This document shows positions 38,927-51,116 of a DNA stretch of 64,000 nucleotides, piece after piece. Location of the stretch: NCBI RefSeq assembly GCF_905475345.1, contig NC_066587.1:1027070-1091069 (forward strand), read 5' to 3'. The notes beneath the pieces are model-generated. The model saw nothing but the letters and a program-made list of their open reading frames with translations, did no database searches and was not told the DNA's origin. Source of the stretch: Vespula vulgaris (Eukaryota > Arthropoda > Insecta > Hymenoptera > Vespidae). Each line of letters opens with the position of its first letter. Position 1 is the first letter of the stretch. The translations under genes and the position numbers were made by a program.

Positions 38927-41900
38927 ATGGAAGATAGTTCAAATTCCGGAAATTTATGGCATAAAAGCAAAGTAGAGGAACAGCAGGCTGATCTATTTAA
39001 CGGAGAATCAACGACTGGGTCGGTAGAAGCTAATTCTACTTCTTTAGCTGATATATTTGATACTGCATTCTCGTCTACAGTTGATCCATCTCCGCAATCT
39101 CGTTTTACTTCTGGTAATGACATTTATAAAGAAATCGTGTATTTTATTTATTCATTTTTTTACATTTTTTTATATGTTTTTTATATTTAATATATATTTT
39201 TTTACTTAAAACAATAAAGTTTCATCATTTTTATCTTTTTAGGAAATGAGATGGAGTACGAACATTTATTTGCAGAAAGTGATATCGAAGAATCAGAGGT
39301 AGCACCTATGGAATCATATAATGATACGGCGCATGCTAGTTCACAAAATAGTTTTATGTTCGGAGGCTACATTACATCTAATACGAATGGTAATTCCAAT
39401 GAATATTGGCAAACTGATACTTTAAATTGTGATATGTGCCAAAACAGACAAGAGAGAACTTTTAAGAAAGAATCAGTTACACGTCAGTTGAATAGTGCTA
39501 GAGAAGATAGAACTGGCGACACTTATAGACATAAAAGAATTTTACACGATCAAGATGGATCGGTGAAACATAAAAAAAAAGAAAATGATGAACAAAAACG
39601 TAGAACTGATCAACAAGTAGATAACTTCAATATAGCTGGACCGTCTAGAACATCAGATTATTACAATTCTAACAGGTAAAATGTGCATAAATAAATTAAT
39701 AGCGATTAAGGACTGCAATTTCTAATCTCTAAAGACATATATTTTCTATCTTTATTTACAGTTCCGTGAAATCATCAGAACATATTAATGGTGTTAATGG
39801 TGCTTTACAGACTGTTGAAAATAGAAATGTCAATGAATCTAACAATTTATGTCATTCTGATTTATCTACTGTAATAAACTCTCAAGAAGCACATACAAAT
39901 ATAGCTCAATCATCAAGTATGATCACTTATATATACTTTGTATAAATTCTTATAATCTTTCATTCATATTAAATGAAATATTTCTTCAAAAATAGGAATT
40001 GATGATGCTCCATCAGCACCAGATTTACAATTGGACTGGTCATCCAGTAGCGATAGTGACGATGAAGATGGATCTATAGAAGTACTTGGAACTGTAAATC
40101 ATAATGAAGTAAGCAAAAAAAAACATCTTTTTTTTTTATACCGTCATTGTACATTATAATTATTATTTCTAGAATTCTGTACAAAATGACACTGAAGAAA
40201 ATCGTACAGTCACTTTGGTTGACTTAACCGCAGAATCTGATGAAGAACCACCACCTACATCTACGTCATTTAACAATCCAGTAAATCCATGGACAGGAGA
40301 ACACATTCAAAGGTAAATAGTAACATTAATATAACATAGTTATTTCTAAATTGTATTTCATTTAATTTATTATAATATTGTAGTTAAAAAATGTCTTTTA
40401 TTTGCATGATCCTGCTGCACATCATAGAACGCATATGTATCACAATCGACATATGTATTATCGTCATCGAACTCCAACTTTACATTCAAGATATAGTACG
40501 CTAGGAGGTAAAAATTTGTTTTACTTTTTTACATATTTAATTCTATAAATTATATATATATATTTATTTATTTATAGATACAACAACAGGAACTACATCT
40601 TCTCGTATGCATCCTGTACAAGAAAGATTATGGATGAATCAACAACGTGTTCAAGAGGTTCATAGAAGAAGACTTTATCCAAGATCTTCATCGCATCATA
40701 CGTTAGTTTTATTTATTATTATTATTATTATTATTTTTTATTTTTTTTTAATGTTTTCTGTACACTTGTCATTTTTTGGTAAATTAATAATATTAATTAT
40801 TTTTCTTTTTTAAATAGCAGTTGTATGCCACAGAATACGCATATAAATCAAACCGCAGAACATGAACATACTTATGGGAATTGTTTTCCTCCAACTCATA
40901 TTCATTCAACTACTCATTGCAATGGAAGTGATGCTGTTCCATTTGCTGAGAATTATATCTCGCCTTCTCTTATACCACCACGATTATTACCGTCTAGAGT
41001 CTTACCACCACCCCAACAACCAACTGTTTACAGTCATCCAGAAGCAAGAGGACCACCAAATTTTGCTCCTACTTGTGCACCAACTATGATGGTAAAAAAT
41101 ATATGATAGTACTTACAAATTAATATAATTTATATATATGTACACACACACATACTTATGTACATATATGCAGGTAAACCATTTAAGTGATGTAGAAGAA
41201 ATGGAACCTTCTCAGGATATGATGACATCAATACCAGTTCATCAACACGTTCATCATCATATGTATCATTATGATACACATCCACAAATACCTCAGCGTA
41301 TGCATCATGTTCATATAATGCCTTCACGTATGCATCATCTTCATATAAGTTTCTCTCCAAACTTGGTAAGATTTGATATATAAATTTTAATTGTGAAATG
41401 CAATGTGTCTCTAATAAACAATATTTGATATGTTTTCTATATTTGTATACAGCATACATCTATAACACGTGGAAATACGTTACCATCTACAGCAGGTTTA
41501 CCAGATTTAATATTACATCAACCAAGGCATATGTCTGCACGTCTTGAAAATTACATGCGAATCGTTGATTTACGTCGTATGGCTCATATAAGTTATGGTG
41601 CCACTCAAGAATCTATCGAAAGTCACACATTCCCACATAAATACAAACGGGTAGGTAAACGATTTTTTTCTTTTTTTTTTTTTTTCATTTCTTTTAATTA
41701 ATGCAAATGATCCGTACGATGAAATGAAATTAACAAATACAATTTTTCCTTATTTTTAGGTAAAAAAAGTAGAAAATGGTGAAGATGCAATTGAAAAGTG
41801 TACAATATGTTTATCAGAATTTGAAGATTGTGAAAGTGTGAGGTAAATTTTATTTTATTTTATTATCTTTATTTTTTCTTCCAATATATTGTAAGACACC

Positions 41901-42073
41901 ATGCTAATTTTATTGAATTATATATTGATCCTTTCCTTATTCTTTGTAGGAGGCTTCCATGTATGCATTTATTCCACATAGATTGCGTCGACCAATGGTT
42001 ATGCACCAACAAACGTTGTCCTATTTGTCGAGTAGATATCGAAACATTTTTGCAAAAAGAAATTATTGTGTAG
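38927..42073 (+). CDS. Arkadia/RNF111-like RING-H2 E3 ubiquitin ligase
   Basis: Twelve exons: 38927-39113, 39243-39675, 39762-39916, 39996-40108, 40173-40280, 40384-40507, 40578-40701, 40818-41091, 41174-41365, 41453-41650, 41760-41842 and 41950-42073; 704 residues. The C-terminal RING-H2 uses C650, C653, C668, H670, H673, C676, C687 and C690, with the Arkadia-type RRLPCMHLFH and CPICRVDIE. VTLVDLT at 309-315 beside acidic residues is a SUMO-interaction motif, as in Arkadia, which ubiquitinates SUMO-modified proteins and the Smad repressors Ski/SnoN in TGF-beta signalling. The middle is rich in His and Met (repeated RMHH). Exon 5 needs the donor at 40280; the stronger-looking one at 40312 would break the frame. 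AATAAA at 42919 may end the transcript. Confidence 0.93.
40173..40312 (+). other. competing 5' splice sites in Arkadia-like exon 5
   Basis: CCA|GTAAAT after 40280 keeps the frame into exon 6. AG|GTAAAT after 40312, 32 bases later, gives an immediate TAA at the start of exon 6 and a protein lacking the RING. Both sites look usable. Confidence 0.55.
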
Positions 42074-43578
42074 CTTTTGATTAATAAGCTCCATCTGTTA
42101 TATTTCACATATTACATAAAAAAAAAAGAAAAAAAAAGAAAAAGGAAAGAAACTAACAGATGTATATGCTTAGAAGGTTCTTTGAAGAACTTACTTTTTT
42201 AATAGTACAACGCGTACAGGTTTGAAAATTTTGCTATATATAATCAAAGAAAAATACAGCCACAGGCATAAAGTTAAGACATATTTATAGTTGATAAAAG
42301 AAAAAAAAAAAAAAAAAACAAAGAAAAGAAGTAAAATATCTTTTTATTTGATTTTATTTGTATGATATATTCACACATTTTTTTATGTATATTATTAGTT
42401 GTAAATATTGGTGATTAGATTAGATTAGATATATAAATGCATTTCCAATATTTATGTTTTTAAAAATGTCCAAAATTATATTATAATATGCAACAATACG
42501 AGAAACAATCCTCTTTCTTGTATTAAATTGATTGCATGAAATGTAAAATAGTATTATCTTCTTTTTTTTTTCTTTTTTCTCTCTTTTTTTTCTTTTTTTT
42601 TTACATATAGAACAGTTAACAATGTTATTGATACTTGTAAACATTTGTAATATCTTTTTGTGAAAATTAAATCAAGATATTATAATATTTTATCTAGCGT
42701 TTCTATTTCAGGAATTTGTCTACCAAAAAGAACTTGAATTGAAAAAAAAAAGAAAAGAAAAGAAAGTTAGAAGAACGATTACAAAAAGAAAGTACTTCCC
42801 TCTTTTCAAGATTTTTATCTAATTCGAATTGTTTTTTATATAAAAGTTATGTCACGAATATTGTTTGTGACTATTCTTAATAGTATATCGAGATCTAAAT
42901 GTATATTATGTGCTACACAATAAAAAATAATATTGTTTTTATATTGATATTTATATAGAAAATTATATAATTAAAATCTAAGTTACTGCTAGAAAGTAAC
43001 ATCTAATTAAACAAATTACTTCTTGCTTAATTTTTCGTATTCAATTTATGATAATAATATGGTATTTACTGTGGTGCTAACTTTATAAAAAGAATTATAT
43101 CTGAAAGACATATAATGCGTAATTAATAAAGACAAAAATTAAAGCTATCCTGTAATTATACAATTTTCATAACTATCTAAATTTTTCGAAAAGATAAATA
43201 TAAATAATTATAAAAATTGAAAGTATGATGCCTTATTTCAATATACTTTTGCATTTATTTGACCCTTTTATTAATCATGATTTTGTATATATTTAGAAGA
43301 GCATAAAAAATATTTCTGAGTATGTATATGTTACATAATATATTATATGGTTAATGCAGATACATATCTTTATTGGAATGTACAAGCAATTATAGTAGCA
43401 CAATCATTTTTAAAAGCACATATTAAATCTTTTTGATGTTTTGTGTCATCCTAGTAATCTAAGGAATTATCATCTAATCCATACTACCCGTAGTCTTCCA
43501 TTCTTATTTATTTATGAAGATAAATAAAAAAGATAATTTCTTTAATTTTTAAAATATTAATTTCATTATAGATACTTA
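42074..43578. other. convergent 3' regions of the Arkadia-like and Mpv17 genes
   Basis: AT-rich, with A-runs near 42114-42140 and 42300-42317, a pyrimidine-rich stretch at 42558-42602 and AATAAA at 42919-42924 (+). No coding exon was seen. Confidence 0.6.
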
Positions 43579-44474
43579 TTATCTTACTTTTGTATTAGTT
43601 ATATAGGAAATATATGTATTCCATAATAATGCAACTGATTGTACAAGTAATACTTGATACTGTAATGGAATAAAATAAAAATTGACTAACTGTACCATTG
43701 GCCAAATCTAGAATAATAAAAAATAAAAATTAAAAAATTTCACTTCGCATAATATATATATATATGATTAATTAAAATAATAGTACACTTTAAATGTACT
43801 ATAATTATTTAGAAAAAAAGAAATATTTGTTACCTTATAATTATTTATTAGTATTTCAAAGTAACTAGTTTCCAATTTATGTTTTAAACTATTGATATTA
43901 CTCCCTTGTAATAATCCGATAGAAACGAGTAAAATACTTAAAAAAGTAGGAGCAAAAAGTAGTTGATCGCATAAAACTTTCTTCACAACTATAACTCCTC
44001 CTTTGGAACCAATATATTTATCCAATATACGGTACCATGTTGTAGTTGCTGGACCCTGATAAAAAAATAAAAAAAAAACATTCTAATAACTCTTATCATT
44101 ACTTATAAAATATTCATTACAATTGTCACAAATTATAGAATTTCTTTAAATAAAATTTTGCTCTACTCACGGCTATAAAAAAGCCAATACTAGCAAAATG
44201 ACTAGTTCTTGCAAAATCTAAATCTTTAAATTTTCTTCGTTCTATTAAATTCTGTGCTAATTGATCGCCTAGTCCCATTAAAATACCTGCATTGTCAAAA
44301 AAGTTTAATAATAATTAATAATAATAAAAAAAAGAATAAGATATATTATAGTAAAACCAATACAAAAAAGGAACAGGATGTATTATTACCAGCTTGTATT
44401 GCTTGAATTCTCACTGGATACTTTGACAATAATTTTTGATATGATTTAAAAATAATTCTCATATTGATACTCAT
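43579..44474 (-). CDS. Mpv17: Mpv17 inner mitochondrial membrane protein
   Basis: Four exons in order: 44474-44390, 44286-44171, 44055-43834 and 43707-43579; frame closes to 183 residues (human MPV17 176). The Mpv17/PMP22 family pattern is clear: YPVRIQAIQAGILMGLGDQ at the N-terminus, TTTWYRILDKYIGSKGG in the middle and IWPMVQLVNFYFIPLQYQ then LLWNTYISY at the end, with four expected membrane segments. MPV17 acts in the inner mitochondrial membrane and is needed to keep mitochondrial DNA and its nucleotide supply. The first Met is taken as start because it is 5' of MRII and the region upstream has no frame. It is head-to-head with eIF1. PXMP2 or Mpv17-like 2 are less good fits. Confidence 0.94.
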
Positions 44475-45738
44475 AATATAACTTATAATAAAGAGATTCT
44501 CAATGATACATTTAATAAGACTGAAGAATAACTACTGATTAACCTATTCCTAGATTCATATTAGACAGCATATTTGAATGATTGTACTACATTACATAAA
44601 AACACTGTATATAACAACTGACGTATTAAATCAAATATTAAAGATAAGAAGCAAAAAAATTTCTCGATAAACTTTTATTACATGTAAATCCTTTTTCAAT
44701 AAATGATTATAAGCATTTATTTAATATTTATAACTATTTCAGCGCATGCGCAATATCGCAAGAAAGAAAGTATGCATAATCTTACGTCGTCAACGCGGTG
44801 AAATATTATTTAATTATTTAACAGTACGTAATATAAGCATTATATGTATATTACAATTTTTTAAGAAACACTATTAATTTATTAATTAAATAATTTATTA
44901 ATTAACGATAAATCGATATTGAAAATTACTAAAGATCTAAGGATTCGCATTATTAATCCTCCTATTATCATATTAAAAATAAGCAAAAAAAAGAAAAAAA
45001 TTATCCATTCAATGTCAAATATTTTGATTAGTAATAGTCAACCTTAACAGCCTTGGACTTTTGCGCATTCTCCAATATTTCGTTTGAGATCATTAGAAAC
45101 GATAATAGATTTATTTCAAAGAATATTATCTAATTAAAGATTGTTGGCAAATTAAACAAAAAAAAAAAAAAAGAAAAAAATCTCGATTAATCCAAATTTC
45201 TAATCTATTATGCATCGTTTTCGATTAAAAAAGAAACATAAGAATCCGATATCGCATTTTCGATGGATATTCTCATAACCTTAAAATATTCTAGATATTT
45301 AAATAAAAGTTATAGAACTTTTCTTGGGGATGGATAGAGAGGTGAAAAAAGAGGAAAAGAAAAAGGGAGCGAGAGAAAGAAAGAAAGAAAGAAAGAGATA
45401 GAGGGAGAGAGAGAGAGACAGAACAAAGTTCTCTGAGTAATATTTTGAAAGAAATATCCTATGTATCTAGAATTTCGTTGGACCAATCAGGCGAAGAGTT
45501 TCTTTGATCATGCGGCAAATGCTGGGTGAATAGAAGAACGCAGGCGCAACCCCACCCATCGGGGTTCATGACAAATGGAACTTAACTTCCGGTTTGATTC
45601 AGGCTCCGTAGAATGTTTTTCGGCTTTAGGCAGTATCCTTGCGCAGTGTCACAGTTATCCTACGTCATCCGTCATTTTCTTCAACTGCACTTGCAATTTG
45701 CAGTTCTATATCTCCGAGGGATATATTTTGTTTGTCGT
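44475..45738. other. bidirectional promoter space between Mpv17 and eIF1
   Basis: Contains GCGCATGCGC at 44742-44751, an A-rich middle part, a GA tract at 45368-45420 and a GC-richer stretch from about 45480 with CCAAT at 45483-45487 and an AACCCC/GGGGTT inverted repeat at 45549-45567. The last part is probably the eIF1 promoter and 5' leader. An ATG at 45575 would open a 109-codon frame if included in the mRNA, but it is more likely upstream of the start site. Confidence 0.5.
44742..44751. promoter_or_regulatory. NRF1/Ewg-type site GCGCATGCGC
   Basis: Perfect palindromic core of the nuclear respiratory factor 1 motif (the insect homologue is Erect wing). It lies 268 bases 5' of Mpv17, a mitochondrial protein gene, which suits NRF1-type control. 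Confidence 0.55.
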
Positions 45739-45965
45739 ATGTCCATCCAGAATCTCAACACATTCGGTAAATATAACATTTTTCATATTACAAATATACC
45801 TTGCTGTTCGACGAGATAGATACGACAAAATGGCGATGATAGCGTCTTTGCATCATAGTGTGCAATCGAGTCATTTTCATTACGTATTTCATTTAATTAT
45901 TTAATCTTCGTTCTCATCTTTTATCATTTATTTTTTATGTTTATTTATCTCTTTCTTTTTTTTTC

Positions 45966-46000
<35 letters not shown>

Positions 46001-46087
46001 TTGTTATATTTTATCGATGAACTTTGAAGAGAGAAAAAAAGGAAGAAAAAGAGAAAAAGAATAAAAAATTCCTAATATAATTTCTGT

Positions 46088-46120
<33 letters not shown>

Positions 46121-47424
46121 CATGCATATTCATATATATACATATACACATAATATATATGTATATATATGTATGTATGTGTATATATATGTGTGTATAT
46201 AATCACCATTTTGATATGAGATAACAGAATGGTCATTACTTTGAAGAAATTTGATCTGTCAAGAATGATTGATTATGATCTAATGTATATTTTAATTTTT
46301 TTTTTTTCTAGACCCCTTTGCAGATGCAATCAAGGGTTCAGATGATGATGTCCAAGACGGTCTCGTGCATATAAGGATCCAACAGCGGAATGGTCGTAAG
46401 ACCTTAACAACGGTACAGGGGCTTTCTTCTGAATATGACTTGAGAAAAATAGTACGAGCATGTAAAAAGGTAAATATTATTCTACAGAGCTATTAGTTTT
46501 GTATTTATTATTGTGAAGTCACTTTTTAACTTTTGCTAAGTGCTATAAATAGAATTGATGCAAATAAACCTTGGAAACTGACAGCTGGCAGTAAGAACGT
46601 AAACTAATTTTATTTTTATATTTAATGTGTACCTTTTAGTTAATAACAGTATCATTGATTCTTATTTATATTGATATTATACATAAAGGATATCTGTATT
46701 AATAATTTTTAAATGCAGATATTTAGACGTAATAATTTAATGAATTTTTCAATTCTTTTTCCTCCTTTTAAAAATAATTGACAGGAGTTTCAACAAAACA
46801 AGATTAATAGTAGTGTTTATCCAGTTATTATAAAAGGATCATCTGGGAAATACTATTAAATTATTTTCTGCAAGTCATACAAATGAACAGATAAAGAATA
46901 ATCACTGTATGATAATAGAATTGTTTGGCCATTTATAAGCAAGAGTTGTATATATTGTAAAGATATAATATATATAATTAAGTAATGAAATTAGAAATTA
47001 AAAAAATTTTCTTTTGCATTTAAATGTTTTGATTGATGATAGATTAAAAATATACTTTTAAAAGTATATTTGCATAAAAATGTATATTTTTTGCAATACT
47101 GACATACAACACGTGCAAATTAATTAATGCTTATTTAATTAGATTTGATCAATCAAGAAAGATTAAAATTTATAAGATGACTGTTTGTAGATCTAACTTT
47201 ATCCTTTGATATGTATATATATATATAAAGAGAGAGAGAGAGAGAGAGAGGGAAAAAATGGATATAATATTTTCTAGGAGTTCGCCTGCAATGGGACAGT
47301 AATTGAACACCCAGAGTACGGGGAGGTGCTGCAGCTGCAGGGGGACCAGCGAGAAAATATATGCCAGTGGTTAACAAAGTCAGGTCTGGCCAAACCTGAC
47401 CAACTCAAAGTCCATGGTTTTTAA
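45739..47424 (+). CDS. eIF1: translation initiation factor eIF1 (SUI1 family)
   Basis: Three coding exons: 45739-45766, 46312-46469 and 47278-47424, 110 residues, the usual length. It starts MSIQNLNTFDPFADAIKG and contains QDGLVHIRIQQRNGRKT, GLSSEYDLRKI, HPEYGEVLQLQGDQ and the end PDQLKVHGF, all near-invariant. eIF1 binds the 40S subunit near the P site and, with eIF1A, enforces accurate start-codon choice in the 43S complex. Exon 1 has only 28 coding bases. The last exon is much more GC-rich than its surroundings. The AATAAA at 47568 is the likely poly(A) signal. A second possible last exon lies in intron 2. Confidence 0.97.
46785..46859 (+). CDS. possible alternative last exon of eIF1
   Basis: A TTGACAG acceptor precedes 24 codons and a TAA in the same phase (0) as the normal last exon. 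It begins GAGTTT (Glu-Phe), as the normal exon does (GAGTTC), and ends SSGKYY. Using it would replace the C-terminal part of the SUI1 fold with an unrelated tail. No AATAAA lies shortly after it, so it may instead be a cryptic or nonsense-decay exon. Confidence 0.35.
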   Translation, partial: EFQQNKINSSVYPVIIKGSSGKYY

Positions 47425-47567
47425 TCGACAAACCACCCATGCCACTATATAAGGCAATTCCACATTCATCAATATATAATACCTTATCATCTTAAATTAT
47501 CTGTATCAGTCACTATCACTTGTTGATACTTCGTGGGATACCTTATTATATACACATATATATTTCA

Positions 47568-47573
47568 ATAAAA
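47568..47573 (+). promoter_or_regulatory. eIF1 poly(A) signal AATAAA
   Basis: Lies 144 bases after the stop codon and is followed by an A-rich tract to about 47635. Confidence 0.6.
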
Positions 47574-49280
47574 AAAAAAATAAATAAATAAAAATAAAAA
47601 AAATAATAAAATAAAATAAAATAAAAACTAAAAAAAAGCTATATAACACAGTACCGAGATATAGGCACAATAATCTAATCAGACGTTTTTTCTAAGATTT
47701 TAGGAAGCAATATTTTACCGCTTTATGTTAGATAATCCAATGAAGGTGTCACGCTTAAAATAATAGTGATAATAGTAGAATTTTGAGAAGATAAGTATAC
47801 AAAGGATAGACAGAAATAGCAACAGATGGTTTGGTTCAGTAATAGATAGTATGTATCTGGGCGCTATAGACGTGTTCAGAGAGAGATTGAAAAGTATTGT
47901 TACCTTAGGCTTCGAGATTGGCTTCTTTATGTAAACGAGAATGCGTTGGTTTATACATTAGGGAAAGCAAACTTGATGTTTGCCCTCTTGGTGTCATCTT
48001 TTTAATTTTGTGCCTCTGATTTTATATAAATTACAAAATTTTTTCTTTTTTTTTTTTTTTTCTTTTTTTTCTTCCTCTTTTTCTTCTTTTTTCTCATTTG
48101 TTAAAGAATAAATTTTTACTGTAACAAATGTTATTTCAAATGTTATGCTATGTTTCATATTCTTTCTAATGCGGTAATCGAAGAAAAATTATTGTTCACG
48201 ATAAAAATATGTGGCTGTTCTCTAAAGTAAATAAATAGTAATTTGACTTGAGTTTATGCGTCAATTTATCTTATTTATTTTTACCACGTTACTATTACTA
48301 AATTACTAATAATATTATCACTACACTATTCTATTACTACTACACTACTACTACTAAACAACTACGACTACTACTACTACACTACTACAATACTATTACT
48401 ACAATATTACTGCATATTTGTATCGTCTGAAATAATTATAAGATCGTGTAAATTGTGTCTATTTCACATAAGTATTTAGAAAATGAATTTCAATAAACAA
48501 CAAAGTTGTTAATACTAGTAATTTATATGTAATTTGAACTTTCCTCGATCGTTGAAAATAACACAACTTGCTTAACAAAATTCTTTAAGACTTATTGTAT
48601 CCGTTTTCTGTTTGTATCTGCTTACGCATTGATCTAGTTTTAAAACACTAATGTTTTGTAACTATAATGTTTTTCAAAATATAATCGATATCTAAATCAT
48701 GTTTTTTTTGTTATTCAACTTCATTATTTTTATTATTATTATTATGACACAACGAAAAAATAAAAATAATATTTCATCGATATCTAAACAATTATTTCTA
48801 ATCTTGTTTAAAATTTTTATTTATATTAAAGTATTACATTGTGATTGAAATATGTATTAAAATCATAAAAAAGAAAAAATTTGTATTTAAAACCGAAGAT
48901 ATATATAAGTAACTATGAAAGATAAATATTAAAGAAAAATGACGTTAAAATATAGAGCCATAGAAACATGTTCCGGCATTGTTATCCGGATACAATAATC
49001 GAGGACACGACTTTCACTTTTACTATGGCAGTTCGATCATAAACTCATCGTTACAAATATAAAACGGACGTAAGTATTTTATAAAAAGACATTAATCATT
49101 TATAAATAATTAATATGCGATTACGTTAAAATTCATGTGACTAAGAAAAATAATCGTCACAAAAATGTTAATGAAATAATAATTATCATTGCAGGAAACT
49201 AATACTAAATAAACAAAGAATATATATAAATTTATTTTCTACAATATTTTTGACGAGAATCTAGTAAAGAATCTGAAGTT
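47574..49280. other. space between eIF1 and the secreted-peptide gene
   Basis: A-rich tract at 47571-47635, then AT-rich DNA. A small inverted repeat GCAAAC-TTGAT-GTTTGC lies near 47967-47983. CTA-type repeats lie near 48310-48400. Probable 5' untranslated exons of the next gene end at about 49068 (ACGGAC|GTAAGT) and restart after the TTGCAG acceptor at 49196. Confidence 0.5.
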
Positions 49281-49625
49281 ATGAAGTTGATAGTTTGTAT
49301 TTTTTTTATATGCATCTAAATCTTTAATTGTTATAGTATTATTTCAATACAAACCTGATAGATCATTTGGTTTTTCAGTTGTCTGATGATCCAAGCATTT
49401 GCCTATGATCCAGACGATAAATCTTTAAAAAATATCTTATTACCTGGCGGTCAATTTGAAGCATTTTATTTGAAGGGAAAAGAAGCCGAAGAACAAAATG
49501 CTGCAAGACCAGCACATCTTCATGGAACTTTTCATCTTTACAGAAATCCTGCTTTAGTTGATGCACCTAACAGTGCCGCTTACGGTTTCCGATTTGATGG
49601 AAAACGTCGTTTCAATTTTAATTAA
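49281..49625 (+). CDS. small secreted peptide precursor, 91 residues, unknown family
   Basis: Two coding exons: 49281-49292 (MKLI|gtttgt) and, after a 69-base intron ending CTGATAG, 49362-49625. The join gives MKLIIIWFFSCLMIQAFA, a textbook signal peptide with cleavage expected after AFA, then a 73-residue mature part starting YDPDDKSLKN and ending RRFNFN. There are no cysteines in the mature part. A Gly-Lys-Arg-Arg at the end (FRFDGKRRFNFN) could be a convertase and amidation site, as in neuropeptide precursors. Other possibilities are an immune-type or glandular secreted peptide. Without the short first exon the frame has no good start, which supports the model. I do not recognise a family. 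Confidence 0.65.
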
Positions 49626-50145
49626 TTTTTTTTTTTTTATATCATGCTTTAAACTAATATAACAACTTAAACGAATCTAATATTTAATCTACATAAAGAA
49701 TAGAGAGATTTATTCTTTAAATCTCTCGCACAATTTTTAATATATTTCTAAAAACTATATATTCATCTCATCCGAGAATAATTCTGTAAAAAAAGTTTAT
49801 TATATTAAGGTTATATGATTGATGTCTCTTTGTGTGAATATAATTTACATTATAAGAATAGAAAAATATTTTTAAATATATCGAACGGTATTATCTTATA
49901 AACGCGAATCACACACACATATATATATTCATATATATACGTATATAAACATGTATTAAGCTATATAAATAAATGTGTGCGCACTTCATTAATATATCAA
50001 TGATACCTTATATAACAGCATTTTGATTTTGAAAAATATATCGAACATGAGACACTCAAAAAATATGTACAAAAATTCGAGGTTTTTATATATATGATTG
50101 ATACAATGGTATTCAATATTTTTTTCTTTTCTAAGCAATGTATGT

Positions 50146-51116
50146 TTACATAATACAAGATTCAACGGTTTTCTTTACAGCATCTCGTGCGTATGGTATA
50201 TATGATAAGGAATACCAAGTCATTGCTATAGATTGAATAATGATAAATATAAGAGCCAAACCAGGATTATGTAACTAAAACATAAGGAAAATTTGATCTT
50301 ATAATTGTTTCAATGATCAAATGTCATATATTTCACTTACATGCAAAGCTGCAAATAATGTTATACCAATCGATATGAATACTAAAATAGTTGCAATAAC
50401 TCTTGTTGCAGCAAACATCTTTTTTACTTGATTTACTGGACCCATCAAAAAACAAGTACTGTAAGGGAAATTATCTATTAAAGTAGAACAATTCAAACAT
50501 AGAAGCACTTAGCAATATTTTATCATAACAATACAAACTATTATGATATTTTTGAAAATAAAAAGTGTATGTATCTCTAATCTTATATACAATAATTTCT
50601 ACCTTGCTAGTGAAATGATATTGCCTAATGTGTAAAATATCGCAAATACTGTGAGTCCTTTTCTTAAAAATAAAGCGAATGATCCAAGGAAGGAACAAAG
50701 GATGCCTATGACAAAACAAATTGCAAAACCTTTTATGCGAGTTGACCAACTCAGTGTCGTTTGATCCATAACCTATAAAAGTGAAATGATTAATATTCTT
50801 TTATATTTTAAGCTTATAGAAATAATAACATAAGTTTGCAAGTCATACATAAATGATATCATTCTTTTGACAAGACAGACTTACCACAAAATTAACATCA
50901 GCCTTCCATTATAAATTGTAAGCGAATAATATAATAAATATTTTATTATTATAAGAATAATGATATATATATATGTATACACATAAAATAGGAAGTATAT
51001 TCTTAAAACTAATATTCATTAATGAAAGAAAAAATTAATATTATTACCTGTGTAATGATACCACTTTCCTCATCACATTCTTCTTTACCGCTCAAAGCTC
51101 TCCTTAACTTATCCAT
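50146..51116 (-). CDS. SFT2-domain vesicle transport protein (SFT2D1/2-like)
   Basis: Four exons in order: 51116-51048, 50772-50603, 50458-50341 and 50274-50146; frame closes to 161 residues, the family length. The N-terminus is MDKLRRALSGKEE (cytosolic), followed by four membrane segments. Landmarks are LSWSTRIKGF, YTLGNI, CFLMGPVNQVKKMF and TWYSLSYIPYARDAVKK, typical of SFT2/Got1-like Golgi proteins. SFT2 helps fusion of endosome-derived vesicles with the late Golgi in yeast; animal members are taken to act in the same traffic. It converges with the secreted-peptide gene (521 bases between stops). Confidence 0.94.

Noticed and set aside
45575..45904. 109-codon frame on + upstream of and across the eIF1 start
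   Set aside because: It overlaps the eIF1 leader, first exon and intron in another frame; composition is random and the mRNA start is probably downstream.
47031..47105. C/D-box-like words (TGATGA and CTGA) in the long eIF1 intron
   Set aside because: Box C lacks the preceding purine and no terminal stem pairs the two ends.
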